Of a stretch of DNA of 37,247 nt, positions 23,432 through 32,471 are shown in pieces; position 1 is the first letter of the stretch; the number at the start of each line of letters is the position of its first letter. A program made the position numbers and the translations under genes. The notes beneath the pieces were generated by a model. That model saw only the letters and a list, made by a program, of their open reading frames with translations, did not search any database and was not told the origin of the DNA. Source of the DNA: Corallococcus interemptor (lineage in GTDB: Bacteria; Myxococcota; Myxococcia; Myxococcales; Myxococcaceae); the NCBI RefSeq assembly GCF_003668875.1, contig NZ_RAWM01000089.1, positions 1 through 37,247 on the forward strand. The letters run 5' to 3'.

Positions 23432-23447
23432 ATATTTCCGGGAATAT
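23432..23447. promoter_or_regulatory. 16-bp imperfect palindrome upstream of the subtilase gene
   Basis: ATATTTCCGGGAATAT is symmetric at 14 of 16 positions and is the most AT-rich spot in the divergent region between the protease (start 23372) and the TetR gene (start 23545). It could be a binding site for a dimeric regulator, or the core of the protease promoter. Confidence 0.35.
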
Positions 23448-23522
23448 GCGGTCAATGCGGCTTGGGCAGGGTTGTCCGGTCCAGGTCGTCGCGGGTGGCT
23501 TCGTAATGCCTCGTCCTTTACA

Positions 23523-23542
23523 TTGAGCGAACGTTCACTCAA
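23523..23542. promoter_or_regulatory. TetR-type operator palindrome
   Basis: TTGAGCGAACGTTCACTCAA is a 20-bp inverted repeat with 18 symmetric positions. It sits 2 bp before the ATG of the TetR gene, as in autoregulated TetR operons whose operator overlaps the transcription start. There is no Shine-Dalgarno sequence between it and the ATG, so the mRNA may be leaderless. Confidence 0.7.
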
Positions 23543-23544
23543 TC

Positions 23545-24159
23545 ATGCGGGGCATGCCTCGTAACGCTGACGCCAACGCCGCCCTCCGGGAGAAGACGCG
23601 GGAGCGCGTGCTCCAGGCCGCGGTGCGGCTCTTCTCCCGGCACGGCTTCGATGGGACGAGTGTCCGCGCGCTCGCGCAGGAGGCGGACATCGCGGTGGGG
23701 CTGCTCTATTCGCACTTCGATTCGAAGGAGGCGGTGCTCTCCGCGCTGATGCGGTCGTCGATGCTGGACGTCGCCCGGACGCTGGAGGCCGCGGACAGGG
23801 AACCCACCGCGCGCGGCTTCGTCACGGTGCTGCTCACGTCCGCCGTGGAGATGCTGGACGCGCACCGGGACCTCTGGCGGCTGAGCCAGGGCCTGCGTCA
23901 CCAGCCGGAAGTCCTGGCGCGCTTGAAGCTGCCGCTGGAGCAATTTCTGGGTGCCACGCACCAGCGGCTGACGCAGGCGCTCGCGGAGCGCGGTGTGCCG
24001 GACGCGGACATCGAGGCGCGGGTGCTCTTCGCCACCGTGGAAGGCGTCTCCCAGCAGTACGTGCAGCACGAAGGGGATTACCCCGCGGCGGCGGTGATCC
24101 AGGCCGTGGCCCGGCGGTGGCCTGGGGTGACTCGCAAGCGAAAGGCAGACACGCGATGA
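23545..24159 (+). CDS. TetR-family transcriptional regulator
   Basis: The N-terminal helix-turn-helix is clear (RERVLQAAVRLFSRHGFDG, then LAQEADIAVGLLYSHFDSKE). The rest is a helical ligand-binding domain with no recognisable ligand type. The length, 204 aa, is usual. ATGs at 23545 and 23554 are both possible; neither has a good ribosome site, and the operator lies directly before the first. The stop overlaps the start of the hydrolase gene (ATGA), so both are one operon that the regulator probably represses. Confidence 0.92.
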   Translation: MRGMPRNADANAALREKTRERVLQAAVRLFSRHGFDGTSVRALAQEADIAVGLLYSHFDSKEAVLSALMRSSMLDVARTLEAADREPTARGFVTVLLTSAVEMLDAHRDLWRLSQGLRHQPEVLARLKLPLEQFLGATHQRLTQALAERGVPDADIEARVLFATVEGVSQQYVQHEGDYPAAAVIQAVARRWPGVTRKRKADTR

Positions 24160-24959
24160 AACGGCTCAAGGTTCCCGGCGGTGAGATGGCGTGGTTCGAG
24201 GAAGGCCAGGGCACCCCGGTGGTGCTGGTGCACGGGACGCCGTCGTCCTCGCGCGAATGGCGCGACGTGGCCCGCCGGCTCACGCCGTCGTACCGCGTGC
24301 TCGCTCCGGACCACCTGGGCTTCGGGGACAGCGAGCGGCCCTCGGACTGGCGCACCTATTCACTGCCCTGGCACGTGGAGAACCTGCGCGCGTGGTTCGA
24401 CCAGCTGTCGCTGGGGCCGTTCCACCTGGTGGTGCATGACTTCGGCGGGCCCATCGCGCTGCCGCTCGCCATCGCGGCGCCGGAGCGGGTGCTGAGCCTC
24501 ACCGTGGTGCAGAGCTGGCTGTGGGACCTGAAGGGCCCCAACGTCGACAACGCGCTGATGCGGTGGCTGTACCTGTCCTGGAACTTCTCCGCGCGGACGC
24601 TGGTGAAGATGTCCTGGGGACGCCGCACGAAGCTGACGCGCGAGCTGCACCAGTCGTTCATGTCCCAGTTCCCGGACCGGGCGTCACGGATGGGCACCTG
24701 GGGCTTCGCGCGCTCCATCTCCCACGAAGGCCCGTGGATGGAGGAGCAGGGGAAGGGCCTGGGCAGGCTTGCGGATGTGCCGTCGCTCGTCGTCTGGGGC
24801 AGGGCGGACAAGGTCGTCAAGCCCGAGCACCTGTCCCGCTGGAAGCAGGCCCTGCCCCGGGCGCGCGTGCTGGAGCTGGAGGACGTGGGGCACTTCCCGC
24901 AGCTGGAAGCCCCTGACGCCCTGGGTGACGCGCTCCGTGAGCACCTGGCTATCGTTTGA
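24156..24959 (+). CDS. Alpha/beta hydrolase, haloalkane dehalogenase/epoxide hydrolase-like
   Basis: A 267-aa cytoplasmic alpha/beta hydrolase starting at the ATGA overlap with the TetR gene. It has the oxyanion motif VLVHGTPSSS, the nucleophile elbow VVHDFGGP with Asp95 instead of Ser, the acid-bearing strand VVWGRADKVV and the catalytic His near 246 (EDVGHFPQLEAP). An Asp nucleophile in HDxGG is typical of haloalkane dehalogenases and epoxide hydrolases, so hydrolysis of a small halogenated, epoxide or similar compound is likely. The TetR repressor in the same operon suggests induction by that compound. Confidence 0.9.
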   Translation: MKRLKVPGGEMAWFEEGQGTPVVLVHGTPSSSREWRDVARRLTPSYRVLAPDHLGFGDSERPSDWRTYSLPWHVENLRAWFDQLSLGPFHLVVHDFGGPIALPLAIAAPERVLSLTVVQSWLWDLKGPNVDNALMRWLYLSWNFSARTLVKMSWGRRTKLTRELHQSFMSQFPDRASRMGTWGFARSISHEGPWMEEQGKGLGRLADVPSLVVWGRADKVVKPEHLSRWKQALPRARVLELEDVGHFPQLEAPDALGDALREHLAIV

Positions 24960-24974
24960 GCCGGGAGCCCAGGC

Positions 24975-25496
24975 TCACTTCCGGTTCGCGCAGAAAGGGG
25001 CGTCGAAGGTCCCCGACAACTCCGTCGTCATCCCGTCGGACTTTCCCCGGACCTGGACCTCGAAGCTTCCCACGAGCCGGTCCGTCGTCGCGGTCGTCAG
25101 CTGGATGCTCCCGCTGGTGGCCACCGCGAGTGTCTCCGTCTCTCCGTCCGCGAGCCGCTGCTGGACCTGGACGAACCCGGGGCCGGTCTCGCTGCCGACC
25201 TCGAAGGTCCCTTCCGCGGGAGGGCCGAGGACCGAGACCATCACGAAGCGGGACGGCGGAAGGACATAGCCGGCGTCCGCGGGGGTCGTGCAGAGCCCGG
25301 AGAAGTCGCTGTCGGACAGGAGGGCAATCGTGAAAGAGGTCCCGCCGTCGGGGCTGCGCGGCAGGAGTTCGCCGGACCAGCTCACCGGAAAGGCCTTGTC
25401 TCCCTTCAAGGACCCCGCGCCCTCCGTCTGTTCCGACTTGGAGTCACAGGCAGAAAGGCAGAGCAGTCCGATGACGGGAAGGAGGTTCAAGCGCAT
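24975..25496 (-). CDS. Small lipoprotein of unknown function (173 aa)
   Basis: GAGGA lies 6 bp before the ATG. The type II signal peptide ends CLSAC (Cys17). The mature domain is beta-rich (PVSWSGELLPRSPDGGTSFT, GTFEVGSETGPGFVQVQ) with a C-terminal FCANRK, and a pair of cysteines (SGLC, APFC) could form a disulfide. It is one of the many species-specific outer-membrane or periplasmic lipoproteins of myxobacteria. The stop lies 15 bp from the convergent hydrolase gene. Confidence 0.8.
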   Translation of the reverse strand: MRLNLLPVIGLLCLSACDSKSEQTEGAGSLKGDKAFPVSWSGELLPRSPDGGTSFTIALLSDSDFSGLCTTPADAGYVLPPSRFVMVSVLGPPAEGTFEVGSETGPGFVQVQQRLADGETETLAVATSGSIQLTTATTDRLVGSFEVQVRGKSDGMTTELSGTFDAPFCANRK

Positions 25497-25567
25497 GGGG
25501 TGTCCTCGATGAGTGAGCCGGGTTTTCTGGGGAGCCTATGCGAGCAGTGGGAATGCAGCACTCTGTC

Positions 25568-26374
25568 TCACGGTGCACCTGAGACAGGCGGGGAGCGGAT
25601 TTCGCGGCGCGTCGCGATGAGGAACAGCCGGGGGAAGGGCAGCAGGACCGTGCCGTCGGGCAGGGCAGGGTAGGCGCGCGCGATCGCTGATTGATAGCGG
25701 GCGAGGAAGTCTGTCTTTTCGCCCGCGTCGAGCGGTTCGAGGAAGGGCCGGAGCCCCGAGCCCTTGAACCACTCCACCACCGCCGAAGCGCCGCCGGTCA
25801 GCGGGTGGAAGTACGTCGTGCGCCAGAGGTCCACCGTGGCACCGGCCTCGCGCAGCACGCGGTAATACCAGCTGGCATCCTGTCGTTCGGTCCGGGCGTT
25901 CGCGGCCCCCTTCAGCTTGTCCGCCCAGGGACCCTCGCTGGCCGTGTCGCGCATCAGCCGGTGCGACGGCTCGTCCAGGTTGTCCGGCATCTGCACGGCG
26001 AGGCTTCCCCCTGGCGTGAGCTTGTGGAGCAGCGCCGGCAAGAGGGTGGCGTGGTCCGGGACCCATTGCAGGACGGCATTGGCCAGGATGACGTCGTAGG
26101 GGCCGGGGTCGCTCCACGTCGCGATGTCTCCCGCGTCGAACCGGACGTCCGGCAGCCGCTTGCGCGCCGCGGTGAGCATGTCCGGGGAGCTGTCCATGCC
26201 GGTGACGGCGGCCGCCGGAAAGCGTGCGCGCAGCAGCTCCGTGGAGTTGCCCGGGCCGCAGCCGAGGTCCGCCGCGCGTTTCACTTCGGCCGTGGGAATC
26301 CGCGCGAGCAGGTCCCGGATGGGACGGTTCCGCTCGTCTTCGAATCGCGTGTACTGCGCCGCTGACCAGTCCAT
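25568..26374 (-). CDS. tam: Trans-aconitate 2-methyltransferase
   Basis: A 268-aa class I SAM-dependent methyltransferase with strong likeness to E. coli Tam along its length: [18 protein letters not shown] at the start, SAM motif [71 protein letters not shown] and a C-terminal [13 protein letters not shown]. It methylates trans-aconitate, which arises from cis-aconitate and inhibits aconitase. AAAGGGGA lies just upstream of the ATG. It diverges from the VIT/vWA gene at 26485. Confidence 0.93.
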   Translation of the reverse strand: MDWSAAQYTRFEDERNRPIRDLLARIPTAEVKRAADLGCGPGNSTELLRARFPAAAVTGMDSSPDMLTAARKRLPDVRFDAGDIATWSDPGPYDVILANAVLQWVPDHATLLPALLHKLTPGGSLAVQMPDNLDEPSHRLMRDTASEGPWADKLKGAANARTERQDASWYYRVLREAGATVDLWRTTYFHPLTGGASAVVEWFKGSGLRPFLEPLDAGEKTDFLARYQSAIARAYPALPDGTVLLPFPRLFLIATRREIRSPPVSGAP

Positions 26375-26484
26375 GGGCGTCCCCTTTCTTTATTCGGGAA
26401 CCTACCGCGTCATGGCGGTGTCATGGGTTGTCCATGTCCTTGCGGGCATGCTCCCGCCCTTCGCGAATCGGTTAGCGTTCACTC

Positions 26485-29400
26485 ATGCGCCTTTATCGTG
26501 CTTCCGCTGTCGTGTTGCTGATGGGGTTCCTCGCCTCGGGATGCAAACGGGACGCGGACACTCCGCCTCCCAAGGTCGCTGCTTCGATCGAGCTTCCGGC
26601 GCCCTTCCTCCAGGCGGGACTGGCGGCGCCCGTCACCGTCGCGGGACTGCCGGACACGGGCGAGGTGGACCTCGCGGAGCTGCGCGACTCCGTGGCGGAT
26701 CCGAAGGTGCTCTCCGAAGCGGAGGTGGCGGCGCTTTCTCGTGAGGACGCCCGCCCCAGTCCGCCTCCTCCTGCGGCCGCCGCTCCGAGCCCGCGTCCCA
26801 CCGAGGCCCCCGGACTGGGAGAGGCGGAGCTCCTGGACGCCCAGATGGGCGCGGAGATGGCGCGGCGCGAGAGGAATGTTCGCGAGGAGCGTGCGCAGCT
26901 TGAAGCAACGCGTTCCGCGCGAGCGCCTTCCGAGGACGCGGACGCCGAGGTGGAGGGCGGTGTCGCGGGAGGAGTCGTTGGGGGTGTCGTGGCCGGAATG
27001 TTCGGGGAGTCACCCCCATCGGCCGCGCCTCGTCCCATGTCGCAGGACCGCAATGCCATGATGCAGGTCATCAGGGGCAGCGGCAGTGGTGGCGGCGGAA
27101 TCGCCCTGGGGGGACGCGCCGGCGCACCCGCGAAGAAGCAGGCCTCCAAGCCGGAGCCGGAGGCCCCCAAGCCCGTGCTGCCTCGCGTGGAGGCCGCGCC
27201 TCGCGCCGCCAAGGTGCTGGTGATGGGCGAGGACGGCCGCTACCAGCCGCTCAAGGCCCGCGCCGTGCGCGTCGTCACGTACATCCAGGGCTCCCGCGCG
27301 CGGACCGTGGTGGACCACCTGTTCGAGAACGACTCCGGCCGCAACCTCGAAGGCACGTTCTATTACCCGCTCCCCGGTGGGGCGACGGTGGCGGGCTTCG
27401 CGCTGTACTCGGGGGCGGTGGCGGTGGACACGCCCTCGCTGTTCCAGTCCTCGGACCTGCTGCCTCCCCTGGGCGATGACACGGCGGAGCCGGAGCGGCT
27501 CTCCGCTTCCGCGCCTCCGGCGGCGAAGGGCTCGAAGCGCGCGTGGGGTGACATCCAGGAGGCCCGCGTCGTGGAGCAGAAGCGCGCGCGGGAGGTGTAC
27601 GAGGACGTCGTGCGCCGCAACGTGGACCCCGCGCTGCTCGAATGGTCGGGCGCGTCCACCTTCAGCGCCCGCGTGTTCCCCTTGCCGCCTCGTTCGCTCA
27701 AGCGCGTCGTCATCGCGTATGAGCAGACGCTCCTCTTCGACGGAACGCGCCTGCGCTACACATGGCCGCTGCCCCAGGACGCTGGAAAGGAATTGCGTGT
27801 CTCCGCTCGCGTTCACGTCGACCCCCGTCAGGCACTGGAGGTCGCGGTGCAGCCGGAGACGGGCGCGAAGGGCCGCAAGGTGGACGCCTGGCAGGTGTAT
27901 GACTTTCCGAAGCTCACGGGGGACGGCGCGCTGGGCGTGGCGCTGAAGCCTCGCGGCGAGGACGCGGACGTGCTGGTGGGCTCGGACGGCGCGGGGCTCC
28001 CGGGCCGTGCCTTCCACGCGCGGGTGCGATTGCCAGAACGGCTGACCTCCGGCGCGGAGGGGCCTCCCACGGGGCGCGCGGTGCTGGTGGTGGACACGTC
28101 GCTGTCCTCCGAGGACGGCAACGCCTGGGCCATCCAGGCGGCCACGCTGCGTGCGCTCCTGGAGAAGGACGCGACGCTGAAGGAGTACGCGGTGCTCCTC
28201 TTCGACGTGCGCCCGCGCTGGCTGCACGGGCCGGGCTTCCGAACGAACGACGCGGCACACCGCCAGGCGACCTTCGCGGAGCTGGAGCGCGTCTATCTGG
28301 AGGGCGCGTCCCACGTGGACGGCGCGTTGGAGGAACTGGACCGGGCCGGGCTGGAATGGCTCAAGCCGTCCTCGTCCGGGGAGCGCGTGACGGCCTTCCT
28401 GCTCTCCGACGGCAACATCACCTGGGGGCAGAGCCGCGTGGACGCGCTCCTGTCCCGGCACCCGTGCGTGGAGTCCCTGCGCTGGGTGACGTACCGCTTC
28501 GGCGAGGCGGCGGTGAACACGGAGCTGTTTGACGCGCTGGCCCGCTCCAGCGGTGGGCGCGTGGTGAGCGTGCTGTCCGCGGCGGAGGTGGACGCCGCGG
28601 CGAAGGCGCACCGCGCGGCGTCCGTGGTGCTGTCCCGCGTGTCCGTGGTGGGCGCGGACGTGAAGGACCTGGTCGTGGCGGGCCGGCCCCGGCTCGTCTT
28701 CCCCGGCCAGGAGCTGCAGGTCGCCGGCCGGCTGCCGGGGCAGGGCGACGCGGCGCTGGAGGTGGTGACCCAGGCGGGCACCGGGCCCGAGCGCGTGCTG
28801 CGCATCCCCCTGCCCAAGGACGTGGACAGCGCGTTCGCGCCCCGGGCCTGGGCGGAGCTCTTCGTGTCCCGGCTGGTGTCCCTGGATGACGAACGCCTGG
28901 ACCGGATGGTCGTGGCGCTCAGCCAGCACTACCGGCTGGCCAACGCCCGCGCGTCCATGCTCGTGCTGGAGTCCGAGGGCGACTACACGCGCTACGCCGT
29001 GCGCGACGAGCAGGTGGACCTGGACAACCTGGAGTCGCTGCGGCGCCGGGAGGAGGACCAGCGCCGCGACAAGCTGCTGGGCATCGCGCTGGACGGCGTG
29101 CCCGCCGAAGGCCGCGCGGTGGTGGCCCGGCTCGCGGAACAGAAGGGGATGCCCGCGCTCCTGCGCCGCCAACCGCTGCGGGACGCGCCCTACGCGGGCG
29201 GTGACGAGCGCATCCAGGCGGAGCTGGCCTATCGCAAGGCGCGGCGGGAGAACCGGGACGACGTGATGATCTACGAGGCCGTGGCGCGCAGGCGGGCCTT
29301 CTCCGGGGACACGTGGGGCGCCGTGCGCGCGCTGTCGTCGCCCGTGGAGCTGCGGCCTCGCGACGCGGAGGCGCTGCGGCTGGTGGGGTATGGCCTGCTG

Positions 29401-30138
29401 GCGCTGGGGCAGTACCCGGCGGCGGCGGAGCTCTTCGAGCACGTGCGCCTCAACCGCCCCTTCGAGGCGCAGGCCTTCCTGGAGGAGGCGCTCGCGCTGG
29501 ATGCGGCGGGCCGCTATTCGGAGGCCGCACGCGACTACGAGATCGTCCTGGCGCGTCCCTGGAAGCGGCACGGCGAGGAGCTGCGCACGGTGGCGGGCTT
29601 CCACTACGCCCGGATGCTGGCGGGGCTGGAGCGTCAGCCCCGGCTCGCGCAGGCGGCCTCCGTGCTCCGGGAGCGGCGCGCCGGGCTTCAGGGCTTCAGG
29701 GGCGCGAAGGTGTTCGCGAACGCCACGCCCATCGACTACCAGCTCACCACGCACTGGAACTCGGACAACACGGACATCGACCTGTGGGTCATCGAGCCGG
29801 ACGGGGAGAAGTGCTTCTACCAGCACAAGGAGACGAGGCTGGGCGGGCAGCTGTACTGGGACATCACGGACGGCCTGGGGCCGGAGCTGTACCACGCGCG
29901 CAAGGCGGCGCCGGGGCCGTACCACGTCGTGGTGCACTACTACGGCAAGCGGTCCGCGCGGGACGTGGTGCCCACCGCGCTGCTGCTCGTGAGCGACCGG
30001 AACGTCTTCACCGCCGAGGACATGGCCCAGCGGCGCTTCCAGGTGCGCATCCTGCCGGACACGAACTCGCGGCTGTTGTTGCGGCGCGAGGAGCTGGTGG
30101 CGTCGAAGGACCGCGTGTCCGCGCAGTCCTCACCGTGA
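26485..30138 (+). CDS. VIT and von Willebrand A domain lipoprotein (1217 aa)
   Basis: A type II signal peptide (lipobox ASGC, Cys20) anchors the protein. A Pro/Ala/Glu-rich disordered region follows, with a Gly-rich hydrophobic patch ([17 protein letters not shown], ~155-172). The VIT domain spans about 255-445 ([55 protein letters not shown]). A vWA domain starts near 530 with a MIDAS motif ([10 protein letters not shown]). Helical repeats resembling TPRs cover about 915-1075. The last ~130 residues ([20 protein letters not shown]) resemble DUF2135-type beta domains. The inter-alpha-trypsin-inhibitor-like layout suggests a large surface adhesion or scaffold protein of the envelope. No exact role is known. 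Confidence 0.92.
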   Translation: MRLYRASAVVLLMGFLASGCKRDADTPPPKVAASIELPAPFLQAGLAAPVTVAGLPDTGEVDLAELRDSVADPKVLSEAEVAALSREDARPSPPPPAAAAPSPRPTEAPGLGEAELLDAQMGAEMARRERNVREERAQLEATRSARAPSEDADAEVEGGVAGGVVGGVVAGMFGESPPSAAPRPMSQDRNAMMQVIRGSGSGGGGIALGGRAGAPAKKQASKPEPEAPKPVLPRVEAAPRAAKVLVMGEDGRYQPLKARAVRVVTYIQGSRARTVVDHLFENDSGRNLEGTFYYPLPGGATVAGFALYSGAVAVDTPSLFQSSDLLPPLGDDTAEPERLSASAPPAAKGSKRAWGDIQEARVVEQKRAREVYEDVVRRNVDPALLEWSGASTFSARVFPLPPRSLKRVVIAYEQTLLFDGTRLRYTWPLPQDAGKELRVSARVHVDPRQALEVAVQPETGAKGRKVDAWQVYDFPKLTGDGALGVALKPRGEDADVLVGSDGAGLPGRAFHARVRLPERLTSGAEGPPTGRAVLVVDTSLSSEDGNAWAIQAATLRALLEKDATLKEYAVLLFDVRPRWLHGPGFRTNDAAHRQATFAELERVYLEGASHVDGALEELDRAGLEWLKPSSSGERVTAFLLSDGNITWGQSRVDALLSRHPCVESLRWVTYRFGEAAVNTELFDALARSSGGRVVSVLSAAEVDAAAKAHRAASVVLSRVSVVGADVKDLVVAGRPRLVFPGQELQVAGRLPGQGDAALEVVTQAGTGPERVLRIPLPKDVDSAFAPRAWAELFVSRLVSLDDERLDRMVVALSQHYRLANARASMLVLESEGDYTRYAVRDEQVDLDNLESLRRREEDQRRDKLLGIALDGVPAEGRAVVARLAEQKGMPALLRRQPLRDAPYAGGDERIQAELAYRKARRENRDDVMIYEAVARRRAFSGDTWGAVRALSSPVELRPRDAEALRLVGYGLLALGQYPAAAELFEHVRLNRPFEAQAFLEEALALDAAGRYSEAARDYEIVLARPWKRHGEELRTVAGFHYARMLAGLERQPRLAQAASVLRERRAGLQGFRGAKVFANATPIDYQLTTHWNSDNTDIDLWVIEPDGEKCFYQHKETRLGGQLYWDITDGLGPELYHARKAAPGPYHVVVHYYGKRSARDVVPTALLLVSDRNVFTAEDMAQRRFQVRILPDTNSRLLLRREELVASKDRVSAQSSP

Positions 30139-30282
30139 GTCCCGCTGGCGCAGCCATGCGGTGATGGCTGCCTCGCAGGCGGCGCACCTCGAACCAGGTC
30201 GCGCGCCTGTCCAGGCTCGCGGCCACGTTCCTTGCGATGCGCGCGGGCATCTCCTGGCCCCGAGCGGCTTCACTTCAAGGGT

Positions 30283-30319
30283 GAGCGGTCGCGATGACCG
30301 CTCCAGCTGAGCGCCAGCT
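30283..30319. repeat. Two adjacent hairpins between convergent genes
   Basis: GAGCGGTC-GCGAT-GACCGCTC is a perfect 8-bp inverted repeat (30283-30303). It is followed by AGCTG-AGCGC-CAGCT (30305-30319), which reaches the stop of the beta-helix gene. There is no T-tract on either side, so this could be a weak or Rho-assisted bidirectional terminator. The remaining 144 bp to the VIT gene show no convincing gene. Confidence 0.4.
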
Positions 30320-31464
30320 CATGGAGCGCAGACGACGCCCACACAGCCACCGGCGCCGTTGCCGCGCGCGACGTTGCCGCCTCCGTCGATGGCCGTGGGC
30401 GCGTGGATGCCCCAGCCCGTGTTGTTCTGGCAGACGTTGTTGGAGAGGGTGGGCGTGGCGCCCGGGAGGACGCGCAGGCCGTCGCCGCCGTTCGACGTGA
30501 AGCGGTTGCCGCGGACCGGGCCCTCCTGCGGAACGGGTTCGAAGTCCGGCAGGTTGTTCAGCGTCAGCCCGCCGCCGTTGTCCCGCCAGGTGTTGCCCCG
30601 GACGTCGAGCGTCTGGGCCGCCAGGCGCAGGCCCTCGCCATTGTTCATGACCCACGTGTTGCGCATCTGGAAGTCGAACGCCTGCCATTCGGGGTCCTCG
30701 GGCGTCCCGAAGGCGGTGTTGTTCGCGAGGATGGAGTTTTCGAACACCAGCTCGTAGCAATTGTCGAAGCGGCCGTTGCTCCACGTCAGGTCCGCCACGG
30801 AAGCGTTCTCCATGAACATGCTCGACCGGATGTGGATGCCGCCGGAGTAGCACCAGAGGGCGATCTCGTTCGACATGAAGGTCGAGCTGGAGATGCGCGT
30901 GTCGTGGAAGTCCACATACAGCGCCAACCCGTTCCGGGTGAATTGTGTCCCCCGGATGTCGATGGAGCCGCTCGTCGCGTCGAACTCGCTGCCGAAGCCC
31001 AGCGAGCTTCCGCTCACCCGCGAGTCCGTGAGCAGCAGCCCGCCACCGCCGAGCGTGTGGAAGATGGCGACGCCATTGCCGACGAGCGCGACCCGGTGCA
31101 GGTGCACGGTGGCGTTGTATGTGTACCCCCGGTTGAACCCCTGGATGGTGCCGTTGCGCACCGTGCTGTCGCGCTGTGAATCGATGCCCACCGTGTCGCC
31201 CGGTCCGCTGCCGGCCCGGCGCACCGTGTGGCCGCCCAGGTCGAGCACGACGCCCGGAGCCGCGATCGTCAGGGCGGGGATGGGCGTGCCCGCGCAGGTG
31301 AGGTCGCGCGTGAGCCGCGTGTTGCGGAACAGGACGTCGCCGCACCGGACGGCACGGGCCTCGAAGACTTCGGTCTCTTCCCGGGCGCCCGCCTTCGCGG
31401 TGGTGGCCGCGAGCAGCAGCAGGGCCAGGGGCCATGTCACGATTCCACCTTGAATGTGTCGCAT
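30319..31464 (-). CDS. Secreted right-handed parallel beta-helix protein (381 aa)
   Basis: GGGGGGAAA lies about 6 bp before the ATG at 31464. A signal peptide (PLALLLLAATTAKAGA) is followed by CGDVLFRNTRLTRDLTCAG and LDLGGHTVRRAG, then repeated coils of the type 'NxF..N..G..' (TFMSNEIALWC, MFMENASVADLT, SILANNTAFG, TWRDNGGGLTLNN, RFTSNGGDGLRV, VCQNNTGWGIHA). These are right-handed beta-helix repeats, as in pectate lyase-like and polysaccharide-binding proteins. Catalytic residues cannot be identified, so substrate and activity are open. It diverges from the AAC(3)-like gene. Confidence 0.88.
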   Translation of the reverse strand: MRHIQGGIVTWPLALLLLAATTAKAGAREETEVFEARAVRCGDVLFRNTRLTRDLTCAGTPIPALTIAAPGVVLDLGGHTVRRAGSGPGDTVGIDSQRDSTVRNGTIQGFNRGYTYNATVHLHRVALVGNGVAIFHTLGGGGLLLTDSRVSGSSLGFGSEFDATSGSIDIRGTQFTRNGLALYVDFHDTRISSSTFMSNEIALWCYSGGIHIRSSMFMENASVADLTWSNGRFDNCYELVFENSILANNTAFGTPEDPEWQAFDFQMRNTWVMNNGEGLRLAAQTLDVRGNTWRDNGGGLTLNNLPDFEPVPQEGPVRGNRFTSNGGDGLRVLPGATPTLSNNVCQNNTGWGIHAPTAIDGGGNVARGNGAGGCVGVVCAP

Positions 31465-31649
31465 GCTGACTTTCCCCCCTCACAGGAGGCCGTCCGCCCC
31501 CGAGCGGGGAGGCTGCTCACACCGGCCCTTGCGCCCCAGTCCGTCTGGCGGTGGCAGGCGACTGCGGGGAGAAGCACAGACCTACAGCGCCCCACGGGTT
31601 TGGGCTGTTGCTATCCTTCCAGTCCCTGCGACAGGAAGGACGGAGCACC

Positions 31650-32471
31650 ATGACGAGGGCACCCGCCACCCGGACCGACTTGCGGGAGGCCTTGCGGCGC
31701 TTGGGCGTGGAGGAGGGCGACCTCGTGATGGTCCACGCCGGCCTGCGGAGCCTGGGGCCCGTCCTGGGCGGGGTGAACACCGTGGTGCAGGCGCTGCTCG
31801 ACGCGGTGGGCCCCCGGGGCACGCTCATGGCGTACGTGGACTGGGAGATGGGCGTGGAGCCGGAGGACTTCGACGACCCGCGCCTGCGCGACGAGATCCC
31901 CACCTTCGACAAGCGCACCGCGCGCGCCATGCGCGACCACGGCATCCTCGCGGAGACGCTGAGGACCTGGCCCGGGGCCCTCCGGAGCGACCACCCGGAC
32001 GCGGGCATGGTCGCCATCGGCCCTCGCGCGGAGTGGCTTTGCGCGGACCATCCCTTTCATTACGGCTACGGGCCCGGCTCGCCGCTGGCCCGGCTGGTGG
32101 AGGCGGAGGGCAAGGTGCTGATGCTCGGGGCGCCCCTGGAGACGCTCACGGTGCTGCACCACGCGGAGCACCTGGCGGACCTGCCCGGCAAGCGCGTGGT
32201 CCGCTACCAGCGGCCCCTCTTCGTCAACGGCGAGCGGCGCTGGGTGGACTTCGAGGAGTTCGACACCAGCGAGCCCGTGGCGGACGCCCTGCGCGCGTCC
32301 AGCGTGGACCCCTTCACGCGCATTGGCGAGCAGTGCCTGGCGGAAGGGATTGGCCGCTCCGGAAGCGTCGCCCTGGCGCCGTCCCATCTCTTCGACGCGC
32401 GCCGGTTGGTCCGCCGGGGTGTCGCCTGGTTGGAGGCGTCTTACGGGCTGGTGACGCGCACGTCGTCGTAG
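31650..32471 (+). CDS. Aminoglycoside N3-acetyltransferase family protein, AAC(3)
   Basis: The ATG at 31650 has GGACGGAG upstream. The 273-aa protein shows the AAC(3)/YokD fold markers: LGVEEGDLVMVHAGLRSLG at the N-terminus, GPRGTLMAYVDW, a segment LRSDHPDAGMVAIGPRAEWL, DHPFHYGYGPGSPLARLV, and VLMLGAPLETLTVLHHAEHL. The family uses acetyl-CoA to acetylate the 3-amino group of 2-deoxystreptamine aminoglycosides in the cytoplasm; other members act on unknown amines. Whether this copy gives resistance cannot be told. Its end overlaps the convergent beta-helix gene by 31 bp. Confidence 0.9.
   Translation: MTRAPATRTDLREALRRLGVEEGDLVMVHAGLRSLGPVLGGVNTVVQALLDAVGPRGTLMAYVDWEMGVEPEDFDDPRLRDEIPTFDKRTARAMRDHGILAETLRTWPGALRSDHPDAGMVAIGPRAEWLCADHPFHYGYGPGSPLARLVEAEGKVLMLGAPLETLTVLHHAEHLADLPGKRVVRYQRPLFVNGERRWVDFEEFDTSEPVADALRASSVDPFTRIGEQCLAEGIGRSGSVALAPSHLFDARRLVRRGVAWLEASYGLVTRTSS

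Noticed and set aside
22320-23564. 414-aa plus-strand frame opposite the subtilase
   Set aside because: Ala/Val/Arg/Gly-rich antisense shadow. The minus strand has the full catalytic triad of a subtilase.
27010-29937. 975-aa minus-strand open frame opposite the VIT/vWA gene
   Set aside because: It is His/Arg/Leu-rich without domains or signal, typical of the antisense frame of a GC-rich gene. The plus strand encodes clear VIT and vWA domains.
30130-30250. Minus-strand mini-ORF starting MPARIARNVAASLDRRATWF with a possible frameshift to a CAACEAA segment
   Set aside because: The beginning looks protein-like, but the intact frame runs antisense into the VIT gene, and joining the frames would need an assumed shift. 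It may be a gene remnant; evidence is too thin to annotate.
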